In this document: positions 1-9,319 of the stretch, piece after piece
How positions within the stretch are numbered: the stretch's first letter is position 1
Layout: every line of letters begins with the position of its first letter
Source: DASUBV01 sp963725175
GTDB taxonomy: Bacteria > Actinomycetota > Actinomycetes > Streptosporangiales > Streptosporangiaceae
NCBI GenBank assembly: GCA_963725175.1
Contig: CAVRXH010000006.1
Location: 3,348,001-3,412,000, forward strand
Length of the DNA stretch: 64,000 nucleotides
Direction: 5' to 3'
Position numbers and translations under genes: made by a program
The notes under the pieces: generated by a model
What the model saw: only the letters and a program-made list of their open reading frames with translations
Told to the model about the DNA's origin: nothing
The model's database searches: none

Positions 1-276
1 CACGGATGGATCGTCCGTTCCGCTGGGGTTAACCCAGCGGCGCAGCCGGTCCGGCTTCGGGCCTTGCGCTACGGCCGGCAGCAACAGGCCGAGAATGCCG
101 ACGAGCATCACGATGACGCCGACGACGTGCAGGTTCAGGCCGAACAACGAGCCCGCCCGCACGGCGAACAGCAAGATGGCACCCACCGCCAACAGGGACA
201 GACCCATGCCGGCGCTCATCGCCCGCCGCTTGGCGGCGGCCGGTGCGGGCCGTCCTCGCCCGGTCAGGAGCCGCAT
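1..276 (-). CDS. Small membrane protein, C-terminus cut by window edge
   Basis: The ATG at 276 is preceded by a good ribosome site (GGAGGC, 6 bases upstream). The frame stays open for 92 codons to the window edge, so the stop is outside. After a basic N-terminus rich in Arg and Lys come two hydrophobic segments, about residues 22-36 and 40-64, with a short Gly-Leu-Asn turn between them. The tail is basic and hydrophilic (KPDRLRRW). The layout resembles the small two-helix actinobacterial DUF6458-type proteins of unknown role; that match is from memory and tentative. Function unknown. Confidence 0.6.
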   Translation of the reverse strand, partial: MRLLTGRGRPAPAAAKRRAMSAGMGLSLLAVGAILLFAVRAGSLFGLNLHVVGVIVMLVGILGLLLPAVAQGPKPDRLRRWVNPSGTDDPSV

Positions 277-549
277 GGCTGCCTCCGGTCGAGAACTAGC
301 CGGGTCGCGATGGCCATAACCAACTCCTCATGCACAAAACAAGCCCCAGCACCCCGCTGCCGCGCTCGCGATCTCGCGAGAACCAACTGCCGGGGGCTGG
401 AGCAATAGGCTCACCATACGCTCCGGCCGGGTAAACCGGACAATCGGCGAGCCGCGGGAGAGTGGCCAGCGGCTGCTCTGACCCGGCGCGCCGGCACCTC
501 AGGCCCGCGGGCCGGGGCCAGGAAAGACCGACGGGCGCATACTGAACGC

Positions 550-801
550 ATGGTTGACGACACCGCACGCGCCCGGGCCATCTACCATTCCCTGAAGGCG
601 GCGGACGAGGTCGCTGCGGCCCTTCAGGCGCACCTCATCGAACAGCACGGGGCAGACCCCGATCGCGGCGCTGTGCAGGGGCCTGCCGCGAACTCGCTCA
701 AGCTGCTGCGGCAGGCACGCGAGCGCCTGGGCCAGGGGCTGCGGGCCATCGAAGCCGACAACATCGCGGAGTCTGACGAGATCTCCTTGCGCAGGCCATG
801 A
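550..801 (+). CDS. Small hypothetical protein, 83 aa
   Basis: An 83-residue soluble, alpha-helical-looking protein with a regular charged/hydrophobic pattern (ARAIYHSLKAADEVAAALQ), no membrane segment and no motif I recognise. There is no clear ribosome site; a TATA-like stretch (catact) lies about 10 bases before the ATG, so a leaderless transcript is possible. It sits alone between two small membrane-protein genes. The amino-acid composition looks like a real protein rather than a GC-rich shadow frame. Function unknown. Confidence 0.45.
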   Translation: MVDDTARARAIYHSLKAADEVAAALQAHLIEQHGADPDRGAVQGPAANSLKLLRQARERLGQGLRAIEADNIAESDEISLRRP

Positions 802-1135
802 ACAGGCCATGAAGCGGCCAGCCCCTTGCCGTGCGCTGGCCGGGCTCGGCCGAAGGGCCGGGCCATTGGCTGCGGATCGCTTTTGCGCGCGGGGGAAAAG
901 GCGCGTAGCCTGACAGTGTTGCTCCGGACCCCGGTAGCCGCATCCTCGATTCTCGCGGGTGCGCACTAGGGATCCGGAGTTTTTCTGTCTGTGCCCGGAT
1001 CGTTCCGGGCAAGACGGTGCGGCCGACCGACTGCGAGAGATCGCAGGTCATGTCAGGCCCTCGCCCTGCCTTGACCTGCGAGCACGACTGACTTTCCGCC
1101 TACCCCACTCCGATCACCTGGCTAAGGAGTCAGTC
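802..1135. other. Intergenic stretch, no gene seen
   Basis: These 334 bases hold no convincing gene or RNA. The only clear signal is the ribosome site TAAGGAG just before the ATG at 1136. A promoter for the downstream gene presumably lies here but I could not pick one. Confidence 0.5.
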
Positions 1136-1426
1136 ATGAGCATCATCGCCTGGATCGTCCTGGGCCTGGCCGCGGGCCTGATAGCCAATATGCTGATCCC
1201 CGGCCGCAGGCAGCAGGGCCTCATCCTCACCTGCGTCATCGGCATCGTCGGCGCGCTGCTCGGCGGCTGGATCGCCACCAAGCTGTTCCATATCCACAGC
1301 ATGCAGGGATTCTTCAACCTGTCCACCTGGCTCACCGCCATCGCCGGCGCCGCCATCCTCCTGCTCGCCTACCACCTCATCAGCGGCCAGTCCTCCAGCC
1401 GTCGCGGCTGGTTCGCGCACCGCTAA
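1136..1426 (+). CDS. GlsB/YeaQ/YmgE family stress membrane protein
   Basis: A 96-residue inner-membrane protein with three hydrophobic segments (about residues 2-22, 28-48 and 62-82). The family pattern is visible: an N-terminal helix ending in a Gly-rich turn (LAAGLIANMLIPGR), a Gly-rich second helix with GALLGGWIATKL, and a third helix. Length fits the family (80-100 residues). The start was chosen for the ribosome site AAGGAG 7 bases upstream. Members are linked to general stress in bacteria, but their biochemical role is not known. It heads a group of small membrane and stress-type genes that includes a WhiB protein. Confidence 0.85.
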   Translation: MSIIAWIVLGLAAGLIANMLIPGRRQQGLILTCVIGIVGALLGGWIATKLFHIHSMQGFFNLSTWLTAIAGAAILLLAYHLISGQSSSRRGWFAHR

Positions 1427-1516
1427 GAAGCTGCCGGGGGCGCTCCGGCTCTCGGGCCGCCCGCGGGCAGCGTCCCTTCAGCGAGTCTTCGCCATGCGAC
1501 GCAGTTCGGAGCTGTC

Positions 1517-2029
1517 ATGATCATCATCCTTGGGCTCATCGTCCTGATCGCCGCTTTGGCTGTAGGGTTGGCCGGTGTCCTGGGGAACGGCGGCAGCGCG
1601 CACTCGGTCAGCCATTTCTCCGTGCTGGGCTACCACCTGACCGGCTCGGCCGGCACGCTGTTCCTGGCAGGTATCGTGGTCGGGGTAGTGGGCCTGCTCG
1701 GACTGAGCCTGCTGCTAGCCGGCGCCCGCCGCACATTCCGGCGCCGCAGCGCCGCCCGGCGGGCGCTCCGGCAATCCCGCCGCGAGACCGCAGTGGCAAG
1801 CCGGGAACGCGACGATCTGATCGACCAGCGCGAGAGTGCCCGCGCCAACACCGCCAGCCATCTCAGCAACGGCATTAGGCCGGATGCCCCGGCCGCGCCG
1901 ATCGGCGGTCGCTGGAGCAGGCTCCGCGACATCAGGTCCCGGCTCGCTCCCGCACCAGCCTCCGAACGGCCAGAACCGGCCGCCAGCCAGCCGCCGAGGT
2001 TCCGGCAAGCGCTTCCGACGCTCGCGTGA
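1517..2029 (+). CDS. Two-helix membrane protein with basic tail, 170 aa
   Basis: The ATG follows a GGAG site by 6 bases. An N-terminal transmembrane helix (residues 2-23) and a second (about 48-70) flank a short Ser/His loop. After residue 70 comes a long, very Arg-rich cytoplasmic tail with a coiled-coil-like stretch (RESARANTASHL), then a Pro-rich end. I do not recognise a named family. Similar small proteins with the same helix-loop-helix-basic-tail plan are common in actinobacteria. It lies in the same direction as, and 90 bases after, the GlsB-type gene. Confidence 0.65.
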   Translation: MIIILGLIVLIAALAVGLAGVLGNGGSAHSVSHFSVLGYHLTGSAGTLFLAGIVVGVVGLLGLSLLLAGARRTFRRRSAARRALRQSRRETAVASRERDDLIDQRESARANTASHLSNGIRPDAPAAPIGGRWSRLRDIRSRLAPAPASERPEPAASQPPRFRQALPTLA

Positions 2030-2195
2030 CCGCCGTCTCGCCCGCCTCTGACGTGCCGGCAGCCGCTCCCGACCCAGATGAGAGGGCCATCTCCTCCGCC
2101 CGTGACGCGCACGCCACTGCGCCCGCGGAATAAACGGCTCGCAGTCCGACGTGGCTCCCGTTCTCGCGTTCCGAGCACTTCCGGAGAGAATTGTC

Positions 2196-2531
2196 ATGAC
2201 GAAATCAGAGTTCGCCGACGGCTCCCCTGACTGGATGCCGCAGGGTGCGTGCCGAGGTGAAGATCCCGAGCTGTTCTTCGCCATCACCGCGGCAGGCCCG
2301 GCGCTGGCGCAGGTTCTCGCCGCCAAGGCCATCTGCTTCAGGTGCGCGGTACGCGCCGCGTGCCTGTCCTACGCGCTGGCAACCCGGCAGGCCGGCATCT
2401 GGGGCGGAACCACCCAGGAGGAGCGTCTCGCCATGCAGCGGCCGTCCGGCTTTCCAGCCCTCGACCACGGCGCCAGTCGAGGCCCTACGAGCGCAGTGGC
2501 ACGCTCTCTCGGCAGTCCCACCGGACGGTGA
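2196..2531 (+). CDS. WhiB family iron-sulfur transcription regulator
   Basis: A 111-residue WhiB-like protein. The four cluster-binding cysteines are C19, C47, C50 and C56, in the family spacing C-x27-C-x2-C-x5-C, followed by the G-I-W-G-G turn at residues 67-71. WhiB proteins bind a [4Fe-4S] cluster, partner with the principal sigma factor and respond to redox state or nitric oxide. The start at 2196 follows a GGAGAG ribosome site. The C-terminus after residue 80 is Pro/Ser/Arg-rich without the usual neat basic AT-hook-like end, so DNA contact may be weak or through sigma. Which Wbl subclass it belongs to is not clear. Confidence 0.9.
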   Translation: MTKSEFADGSPDWMPQGACRGEDPELFFAITAAGPALAQVLAAKAICFRCAVRAACLSYALATRQAGIWGGTTQEERLAMQRPSGFPALDHGASRGPTSAVARSLGSPTGR

Positions 2532-2643
2532 CCCCGTGCACGCCAACGGCCAGCATTCAGGCCGGCCCGGTGTCAGGGGCAAGCATCACCAGCGGGGCGG
2601 CAATCGCAGGAGGCACGCGCGCTGGGCGCGCAGAAGACTCCTG

Positions 2644-3000
2644 ATGAGCTTGCCTGGCCGCCGGCAGCGGATCCTGGACCGGATCGAGCAGGCGCTCGTC
2701 GCGGAGTATCCCGGCCTCGGCTCGCGCTTCGCGTTCTTCACCATGCTGTCCCGGCACGAGCCGATGCCAGGCATCGAGCAGCTGCCGGACCGCAGGCAGC
2801 GGATCCTGCGGCGCGCGGTGATACTTCCGCTCATAGCGATCAGCCTGGCGGCCCTGCTGGCAGCCGGTTACCTGATGCCGAGCCGGCAGGCATGCCCCCT
2901 AGGTCCGAACGCGACCGCGCATACCTTGTCGTCGCTCAGCCACGCCGCGCGCTGCGGACCCGGCCCGGCGACCAGGCTAGACACGATGCCCATGCACTGA
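2644..3000 (+). CDS. DUF3040-type membrane protein
   Basis: A 118-residue protein opening with SLPGRRQRILDRIEQALVAE, which fits the DUF3040 start (a basic helix with an E-Q-A-L-x-A-E core). A second copy-like helix, QLPDRRQRILRRAV, leads into one transmembrane segment (about residues 60-80). A short Cys-containing tail follows. The start ATG was chosen because the DUF3040 pattern begins there; the open frame runs much further upstream but that part looks like shadow sequence. Role unknown; DUF3040 proteins are small actinobacterial membrane proteins. Confidence 0.65.
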   Translation: MSLPGRRQRILDRIEQALVAEYPGLGSRFAFFTMLSRHEPMPGIEQLPDRRQRILRRAVILPLIAISLAALLAAGYLMPSRQACPLGPNATAHTLSSLSHAARCGPGPATRLDTMPMH

Positions 3001-3072
3001 GCAGCGTGAACCCTGGAACTTCGTACGTCCCCGTTTTCCGGCTGCATGTTCCCGACCCTAGCGAGGCAGTTG

Positions 3073-5493
3073 ATGGCCGCATATCTCAAGGTGCCCCGCT
3101 TCGCACGCCCGGCCCGAGCCTGCAGCCACGCGGACCTGGCGCTCATCGACGCGTACTGGCGTGCTGCGAATTACCTGTCGGTAGGTCAGATTTACCTGAT
3201 GGATAACCCGCTGCTGCGGGAGCCGCTGCTGGCCGAGCACATCAAGCCGAGACTGCTGGGGCACTGGGGGACGACGCCGGGCTTGAACCTGCTGTACGCG
3301 CACATGAACCGGTGCATCCGCGAACGTGACCTCAGTGTCCTGTACGTGACCGGTCCGGGCCATGGCGGCCCTGGCCTGGTCGCCAATGCCTACCTGGACG
3401 GTACCTACAGCGAGGTCTACTCCTCGGTCGGGCAGGACGAGGAAGGCATGCGCGCCTTGTTCCGGCAGTTCTCCTTCCCTGGCGGCATCCCGAGCCATGT
3501 GGCACCGGAGACGCCCGGATCCATCCATGAGGGCGGCGAGCTCGGCTACGCCCTCGTGCATGCGTACGGGGCGGCGTTTGATAACCCGGATCTGCTCGTG
3601 CTGTGCGTCGTGGGCGACGGGGAAGCCGAGACCGGCCCGCTCGCTGCAAGCTGGCACTCGAACAAGTTCCTCAACCCGGTCACCGACGGTGCGGTCCTTC
3701 CCGTGCTGCACCTGAACGGATACAAGATCGCCAATCCGACCGTGCTCGCCCGGCTCCCGCAAGACGAGCTCGAGGCGCTCATGCGCGGCTACGGCTACGA
3801 CCCGTACTTCGTCACCGGCGACGATCCGGCGGCTGTCCACCAGGAGCTCGCCGCCGCGCTCGACCGTGCGCTCGATGACATCGCGGCCATCCAGGCCGCC
3901 GCTCGCCGCGGATCTGGCGAGCCGGGCCACGATGGCAGCGCAGCGGCCGTCCGCCCGGCCTGGCCGATGATCGTGCTGCGTACCCCTAAGGGCTGGACCG
4001 GCCCGAAGGTAGTCGACGGCCTCCCGGTCGAGGGCACCTTCCGGGCCCATCAGGTACCACTATCACAGACCCGCACCAACCCCGAGCACCGCGCGCAGCT
4101 GGAGCAGTGGATGCGAAGCTACCGGCCCGAGGAGCTGTTCGACGCCACCGGGCAGCTAGTCCGGGAGCTGCAAGCGCTCGCGCCGCTTGGCACCCGGCGG
4201 ATGAGCGCGAACCCGCATGCCAACGGCGGCCTGCTGCTGCGCGACCTCGTCATGCCGGACTTCCGCGATTATTCGGTCCAGGTCGAAAGCCCCGCAGCGG
4301 AGTTCTCCGAGGCGACCAGGGTACTGGGCGCTTTCCTGCGCGATGTCATCGCCCGCAACCCTGACAGCTTCCGGCTGATGGGTCCGGACGAGACAGCCTC
4401 AAACCGGCTGTCGGCCGTGTTCGAGGAAACCGACCGTGCCTGGGACGCGGTCACACTGGCTGGCGACGATCACCTGGCGCCGGATGGCCGGGTGATGGAA
4501 GTGCTGTCAGAGCACCTGTGCCAGGGATGGCTGGAGGGTTACCTGCTCACCGGGCGGCACGGCCTGTTCAACTGCTACGAGGCGTTCATCCACATCATCG
4601 ACTCGATGTTCAACCAGCACGCCAAGTGGCTCAAGACTGCGCGTGCCATCCCGTGGCGCGCCCCCATCGCGTCACTCAACTACCTGCTGTCCTCCCATGT
4701 CTGGCGGCAGGACAACAATGGCTTCTCCCACCAGGACCCAGGTTTCATCGACCATGTGATCACCAAGAAGGCCGGGATCGTCCGGGTGTACCTGCCGCCG
4801 GATGCCAACACGCTGCTGTCGGTCGCCGACCATTGCCTGCGCAGCCGTAACTACGTCAACGTCATCATCGCCGGCAAGCAGCCCGCGCTGAACTACCTCA
4901 GCATGGACGAGGCAATCGCGCACTGCACCCGCGGGCTCGGCATCTGGCCGTGGGCCGGGAACACCGACGGCGAACCCGACGTGGTGCTCGCGTGTGCCGG
5001 CGACATCCCCGCTCTCGAGACGGTGGCCGCGGCCGACTTGCTGCGCGTCCACCTGCCCGAGCTCAAGGTCCGGGTCATCAACGTGGTCGACCTCATGCGG
5101 CTGCAGCCGGCCAGCGAGCACCCGCACGGGCTGTCCGACCTCGATTTCGACGCGCTGTTCACCACCGGCAAGCCGGTCATCTTCGCCTACCACGGCTACC
5201 CGGCCGTCATCCACGAGCTCACCTACCGGCGCACCAACCACGGCAACATCCACGCCCGCGGATACAAGGAAGAAGGCGCCACGACCACCCCGTTCGACAT
5301 GGTGATGCTGAACGACCTCGACCGGTTCCACCTGGTCATGGACGTCATCGACCGGGTCGGCTCGCTGGGCAGCAACGCCGCGACACTCCGCCAGCAGATG
5401 TCCGACGCGCGCCTCGCCGCACGCGCGTACACCCGCGAGCATGGCGAGGACGACCCGGCCATCGCGGGGTGGACCTGGACCGGACGGAACTGA
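3073..5493 (+). CDS. xfp: Phosphoketolase (xylulose-5-P / fructose-6-P)
   Basis: A thiamine-diphosphate enzyme that cleaves xylulose 5-phosphate or fructose 6-phosphate with phosphate to give acetyl phosphate plus a C3 or C4 sugar phosphate. The 806-residue length matches the family. Near the N-terminus is the family start IDAYWRAANYLSVGQIYL. The cofactor region GDGEAETGPLAASWHSNKFL and the motif LHLNGYKIANPTV are intact. The C-terminal third carries the expected HGY and RGYKEEG stretches. I chose the ATG at 3073 (GAGG 6 bases upstream); an in-frame ATG at 3046 has no ribosome site. Acetate kinase starts 3 bases after the stop, so the two act as one acetyl-phosphate pathway. Confidence 0.95.
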   Translation: MAAYLKVPRFARPARACSHADLALIDAYWRAANYLSVGQIYLMDNPLLREPLLAEHIKPRLLGHWGTTPGLNLLYAHMNRCIRERDLSVLYVTGPGHGGPGLVANAYLDGTYSEVYSSVGQDEEGMRALFRQFSFPGGIPSHVAPETPGSIHEGGELGYALVHAYGAAFDNPDLLVLCVVGDGEAETGPLAASWHSNKFLNPVTDGAVLPVLHLNGYKIANPTVLARLPQDELEALMRGYGYDPYFVTGDDPAAVHQELAAALDRALDDIAAIQAAARRGSGEPGHDGSAAAVRPAWPMIVLRTPKGWTGPKVVDGLPVEGTFRAHQVPLSQTRTNPEHRAQLEQWMRSYRPEELFDATGQLVRELQALAPLGTRRMSANPHANGGLLLRDLVMPDFRDYSVQVESPAAEFSEATRVLGAFLRDVIARNPDSFRLMGPDETASNRLSAVFEETDRAWDAVTLAGDDHLAPDGRVMEVLSEHLCQGWLEGYLLTGRHGLFNCYEAFIHIIDSMFNQHAKWLKTARAIPWRAPIASLNYLLSSHVWRQDNNGFSHQDPGFIDHVITKKAGIVRVYLPPDANTLLSVADHCLRSRNYVNVIIAGKQPALNYLSMDEAIAHCTRGLGIWPWAGNTDGEPDVVLACAGDIPALETVAAADLLRVHLPELKVRVINVVDLMRLQPASEHPHGLSDLDFDALFTTGKPVIFAYHGYPAVIHELTYRRTNHGNIHARGYKEEGATTTPFDMVMLNDLDRFHLVMDVIDRVGSLGSNAATLRQQMSDARLAARAYTREHGEDDPAIAGWTWTGRN

Positions 5494-5496
5494 CCA

Positions 5497-6591
5497 GTGC
5501 GGGTGCTGGTCGTCAACGCCGGGTCGTCCAGCCTCAAACTGCGCCTGCTGGATAGCCAGGACGCCGTCGAGAACAGCGCCGACCTGCCCGCCGGCCCCGA
5601 AGGGCTCGATATGTCCCGGCTGGCCGACGTCCTGGCCACCTGGAACAAGCCTGACGTGGTCGGGCATCGCATCGTGCACGGCGGAACCCGCTTCACCGGA
5701 CCGGTCCAGATCGGCGGCACGGTGCGAGAGCAACTGCGTGACCTGACCGACCTGGCCCCGCTGCACCAGCCGAAGTCGCTCGCCGCGCTCGCCGCCGTCA
5801 CCGCGCAACTCCCAGACATCACGGCGGTCGCGAGCTTCGACACCGCCTTCCATACGACGATCCCGGCGGCTGCCGCTACCTATGCGATACCGCGCGAATG
5901 GCGCGAACGCTACGGGGTCCGCCGCTACGGCTTTCATGGTCTTTCCCACGCCTACTGCTCCGGCCGGGCCGCGCAACTGCTTGGCCTGCCGCTACGGGGC
6001 CTGCGGATCATCACCTGCCACCTGGGCTCTGGCGCGTCGATCGCTGCCGTGCTGGACGGCCGCAGCGTCGACACCACGATGGGTTTCACCCCGCTGGAGG
6101 GCCTGGTCATGGCCACGCGCTCCGGCACCGTCGACCCTGGACTGGTGCTCTGGCTCGAAGAGCACGAGCACCTATCCCCGCGGGCGGTGGCTCTGGCCCT
6201 TGAGGAGCGGTCCGGACTGCTGGCGCTGGCCGGGACTGGAGACATGCGCGAGGTTGAGGCTGCGGCAGCCCGCGGTGATGCCGGCGCGGTCCTTGCCCTC
6301 GACGTTTACATCCACCGGCTGGCCGGCGGCATCGCCGCGATGAGCGCGGCAACCGCCGGCGCAGACGTGCTTGTGTTCACCGGCGGCGTGGGTGAGCATT
6401 CGGCCCTGGTACGGCGGCGAGCGGCCAGGCGGCTGAACTACCTTGGCATCCGCGTCGACAGCCACCGCAACGACACCGCGCGGGACGACTGCGACATAAC
6501 CGCGCCCGGAGCGAGCGTGCGCACGCTGGTGATCGCAGCCCGCGAGGACCTGCAGATTGCCCGCGAGGCGCGCAGGGTGCTCGGCGGCTGA
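5497..6591 (+). CDS. ackA: Acetate kinase
   Basis: A 364-residue ASKHA-fold kinase that converts acetyl phosphate and ADP into acetate and ATP. It has the N-terminal phosphate motif VNAGSSSLK, the family signature GFHGLSH, the stretch TCHLGSGASI and the C-terminal nucleotide motif FTGGVGEHS. It is somewhat shorter than the usual 395-400 residues, mainly between residues 20 and 60, as is seen in other actinobacterial members. The start is GTG, 3 bases after the phosphoketolase stop, so the two are almost certainly cotranscribed. No phosphotransacetylase gene is present here. Confidence 0.95.
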   Translation: MRVLVVNAGSSSLKLRLLDSQDAVENSADLPAGPEGLDMSRLADVLATWNKPDVVGHRIVHGGTRFTGPVQIGGTVREQLRDLTDLAPLHQPKSLAALAAVTAQLPDITAVASFDTAFHTTIPAAAATYAIPREWRERYGVRRYGFHGLSHAYCSGRAAQLLGLPLRGLRIITCHLGSGASIAAVLDGRSVDTTMGFTPLEGLVMATRSGTVDPGLVLWLEEHEHLSPRAVALALEERSGLLALAGTGDMREVEAAAARGDAGAVLALDVYIHRLAGGIAAMSAATAGADVLVFTGGVGEHSALVRRRAARRLNYLGIRVDSHRNDTARDDCDITAPGASVRTLVIAAREDLQIAREARRVLGG

Positions 6592-6625
6592 GCGTATCGA
6601 TGACCAGACGCCGGGCGATATGCCC

Positions 6626-8044
6626 CTAGATTTCCGCTCCTTCGCCTGCGCCGGTGCGCGGGTGGCGGTGCACAACTACGCAGGCGGCCGCGGCTGCCGC
6701 CGCGCCGATCGCCAGCGCTATATAGGGGAAGGCGCTGTAGGGGGCGGGCTGGCCGGGCTGGCACAGTTCGACGAACGGGACGATGAGGGTGACGGACCCC
6801 GCGGCAGGGATCGCCACGTGGCGGAAGGCTGAGAATTTGTCGCGGTGGCGGCGCCACATGAACACGGGCAGGGAGAGCATCGTGAGGAGGTAGACGAACA
6901 GGATCACGATCGTCGCCATCGTCGAGCACTCGGCATAAAGGCCGACCGGATTCATCGATCGCGTGTCGCCGGTAATGAGGCGGGACACCCACCAGATCCC
7001 GATCATCCCCAGCCCGGCGGCCGCCATGAACAGCAGCGCGTTTACCGGCGTGCCGGACCGTGAGCGGAGCTGGCCGAGCTTTGCCGGGAGCAGCCGGGTC
7101 CGGCCGCCGTCGAAGAGCATGCGGGACTGGGAGTCCGCTCCGGCGACCAGGGTGGCGAGCACGGAGACGATCCCGGCGATCCACGCCAGGACGCTCGCGC
7201 CGCCGAGATAGTGATCCGCCACGGTCAGAAACGGGACCGACGAACGGCCGATGGAGGAGACGTCATAGCGGAACCCGGTGATGGTCGCGTAGGCGAAGAA
7301 GACCAGCAAGGCAGCCGCGGTCGCCACCGAGATGTAGAGAGCCCTGGGGATGGTTCGCCGCGGATCGCGGCTCTCCTCAGCCAGCGCGGGTCCGTTTTCC
7401 CACCCGATGAACATGAACAAGGCCAGCGGGAAGCCGGCGGACAGGCCGGCCAGGCCACCGGTGAGGTGCGCCCAGGAAAACGGCACGGCCGACAGATCGG
7501 CCCGCCGATCGACCAGGACAAGGAAGCAGACCACGGCCATGATCGCCACCTGCAGAACCACGGCCCCGCCCACCGCGGCGGTCGACAGCTTAATCCCGCG
7601 AGCTGTCAGCCAGATCGCGGCCGCGGTCAGGACGAGGGAAACCGGGCCCCACGGCGGATGCCAGGAGGTGTAGTGCGAGAGCGTCATCGCCACCAGGCCG
7701 CCGGACATCGTGAACACCGCCGCGATCGCGACGGTATACCCGACCGTGACCAGCAGCGCCGTAGCGACACCGGCCCTCGCCCCCAGCGCGCTCTCCACGT
7801 AAGTGATAAAGCTGCCCGCCGACGGCTCCGCCCTGGTGAACTCGGCTACCGTGAAGGCCAGCAGCCCGACGGCCACGGTAGCGGCGAGGATCGTCAGCGG
7901 CGCGGCGACACCAGCGGTGACCGCGACCACTCCGAATCCGAAATAGAAATCAATCCCCGGCCCGATATTCGCCACCGTCGACGCCGTCACGTCAGCGGTC
8001 CCGAGCTGCCCGGCCTTCAGGTGGTCCCCGCCCTGGCTCACCAC
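6626..8044 (-). CDS. APC family amino acid permease
   Basis: A 472-residue membrane transporter with about 12-13 hydrophobic helices. The first helices carry the APC-type pattern ANIGPGIDFYFGF and a Gly-rich break, and helix 6 has the family motif FMFIGWENGPALAEESRDPR, matching the GxExxxxxxEExxxP theme. Substrate is probably an amino acid or amine; the sequence does not show which. It converges on ackA with 34 bases between stops and follows the lacI-type gene by 33 bases, so it may form a two-gene unit controlled by that regulator. Confidence 0.85.
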   Translation of the reverse strand: MVSQGGDHLKAGQLGTADVTASTVANIGPGIDFYFGFGVVAVTAGVAAPLTILAATVAVGLLAFTVAEFTRAEPSAGSFITYVESALGARAGVATALLVTVGYTVAIAAVFTMSGGLVAMTLSHYTSWHPPWGPVSLVLTAAAIWLTARGIKLSTAAVGGAVVLQVAIMAVVCFLVLVDRRADLSAVPFSWAHLTGGLAGLSAGFPLALFMFIGWENGPALAEESRDPRRTIPRALYISVATAAALLVFFAYATITGFRYDVSSIGRSSVPFLTVADHYLGGASVLAWIAGIVSVLATLVAGADSQSRMLFDGGRTRLLPAKLGQLRSRSGTPVNALLFMAAAGLGMIGIWWVSRLITGDTRSMNPVGLYAECSTMATIVILFVYLLTMLSLPVFMWRRHRDKFSAFRHVAIPAAGSVTLIVPFVELCQPGQPAPYSAFPYIALAIGAAAAAAACVVVHRHPRTGAGEGAEI

Positions 8045-8077
8045 ATCTCCCGGAAGTTAGCTGTTTGTCGCCTTCGA

Positions 8078-9124
8078 TTATCGCGCCGGGCCGGTGCTCT
8101 CGCGCACGACCAGGCGCGTCTCCAGTTCTATGCTCAGCGCCTCGTGGGGGTGCCCGTCGAGCTGGCGCATCAGCATCGTGACGGCGGTGCGGCCCATCTC
8201 CTGAAGCGGCTGGCGGACGGTGGTGAGGCGGGGGGTGGTGGCCCGGCTGACGTCAATGTCGTCGAAGCCGGCCACGGACAGGTCCGCTGGCACTCGCAGG
8301 CCGCGGGCCGCGGCCGCCTCCATGACTCCCACCGCGACCTTGTCGTTGAAGCAGACCACCGCGGTCGGCCGTGGCCGCAGGCCGAGCAGCTCCCCGCCGG
8401 CCTGCGCTCCCGTCCTGGCGGCAGGCTCGCCGTACCTCAGCAGCGCCGGGTCGCCCAGCACCCCGGCCTCGGCCAGCGCGGCCAGGTGGCCGCCGACCCG
8501 GTCGTCCCTGGTGCGCCAGTAGGGCGGCCCGGTGACGACCCCGATCCGGCGGTGGCCGAGCTCGATCAGGTGCCGGGTGACGGCCCTGGCGCCGGAGAAG
8601 TGCGCCGCCGAGACCGACACCATGCCGCGAGGCACGGCGGTACGCGGGTCTACCACCACCAGCGGGTAGCGACGCGCGGCCAGTTTCTCCAGATCGGCGC
8701 GGGACTCGGGGGGCAGGATCAGCACCGCGCCATACACATCGCGCCGGCGCGGCAGCTCGCGTACCGCCACGGACCCCACCACCGCGTCACCCGCGTCGAG
8801 CAGCACGCTCTGGCCGTGCAGCGCGAGGGTCTCGGCTATCGACGTGACAATGTGCCCGAAGTAGTCGGTGAGCAGGTAGGGGCAGCGCATGAGCACGGGC
8901 GCTCGGGTGGCTCGCGCCGGTGTCCGCCGGCGTGGCTCCGGTGCCCGGTCGCCGAGCCGGTCGACCACCAGCCGCACCCGCTCGCGAGTGTCCGATGCGA
9001 CGTTGCCGCCGCCGTTGAGCACCCGGGAGATGGTGGAGATCGACAGCCCGGTCTCCGCCGCGATGGCCCGCACCGTCACCCGGCCGGCCCCGGTAACAGG
9101 GCCTGAAACAGAGTCCTGTTTCAT
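8078..9124 (-). CDS. LacI family transcription regulator
   Basis: A 348-residue regulator. An N-terminal helix-turn-helix plus hinge helix is present, with VRAIAAETGLSISTISRVLN as the recognition segment, followed by a periplasmic-binding-protein-like sugar-binding domain (RRIGVVTGP; ending SVAGFDDIDVSRATTPRLTT). The ATG at 9124 has a GGAGAAG ribosome site, so I prefer it to the upstream in-frame start at 9163. It diverges from the chitinase gene, with about 195 bases between, and precedes the permease. Likely targets are therefore the chitinase genes, the permease or both; the effector sugar is unknown. Confidence 0.9.
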   Translation of the reverse strand: MKQDSVSGPVTGAGRVTVRAIAAETGLSISTISRVLNGGGNVASDTRERVRLVVDRLGDRAPEPRRRTPARATRAPVLMRCPYLLTDYFGHIVTSIAETLALHGQSVLLDAGDAVVGSVAVRELPRRRDVYGAVLILPPESRADLEKLAARRYPLVVVDPRTAVPRGMVSVSAAHFSGARAVTRHLIELGHRRIGVVTGPPYWRTRDDRVGGHLAALAEAGVLGDPALLRYGEPAARTGAQAGGELLGLRPRPTAVVCFNDKVAVGVMEAAAARGLRVPADLSVAGFDDIDVSRATTPRLTTVRQPLQEMGRTAVTMLMRQLDGHPHEALSIELETRLVVRESTGPAR

Positions 9125-9319
9125 CGCTTCTCCAGAGAAGTCTCTAGGGGCTTGGATTAACAAAGTGTCAATCTCCTACCGACATCTTGACTCTACCTAG
9201 GCATTTTGCTGCAATCGTAAATAGGACAGTTTCTTAACTGTTGCTGAAACAACGCATGCGCTCGACCCCGGCGGGCCTCCCCCTCCGCCGGGCTGCTTGG
9301 CCGAAGGGATCCGATCACT

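Noticed and set aside
1630..2332. Long minus-strand frames opposite the small membrane and WhiB genes
   Set aside because: Arg/Ser-rich shadow composition, against clear WhiB cysteines on the plus strand.
4672..5976. 434-codon open frame antisense to phosphoketolase and ackA
   Set aside because: Same shadow effect; it spans two real genes and their junction.
7211..9106. 631-codon plus-strand frame over the permease and LacI genes
   Set aside because: It reads as His/Arg/Gly-rich low-complexity sequence. Both minus-strand genes show clear family motifs.
9200..9290. Possible LacI-type or DasR-type operator before the chitinase
   Set aside because: GTTTC and GAAAC arms occur around 9229-9252 but are short and uneven, and no typical chitinase direct repeat is present.
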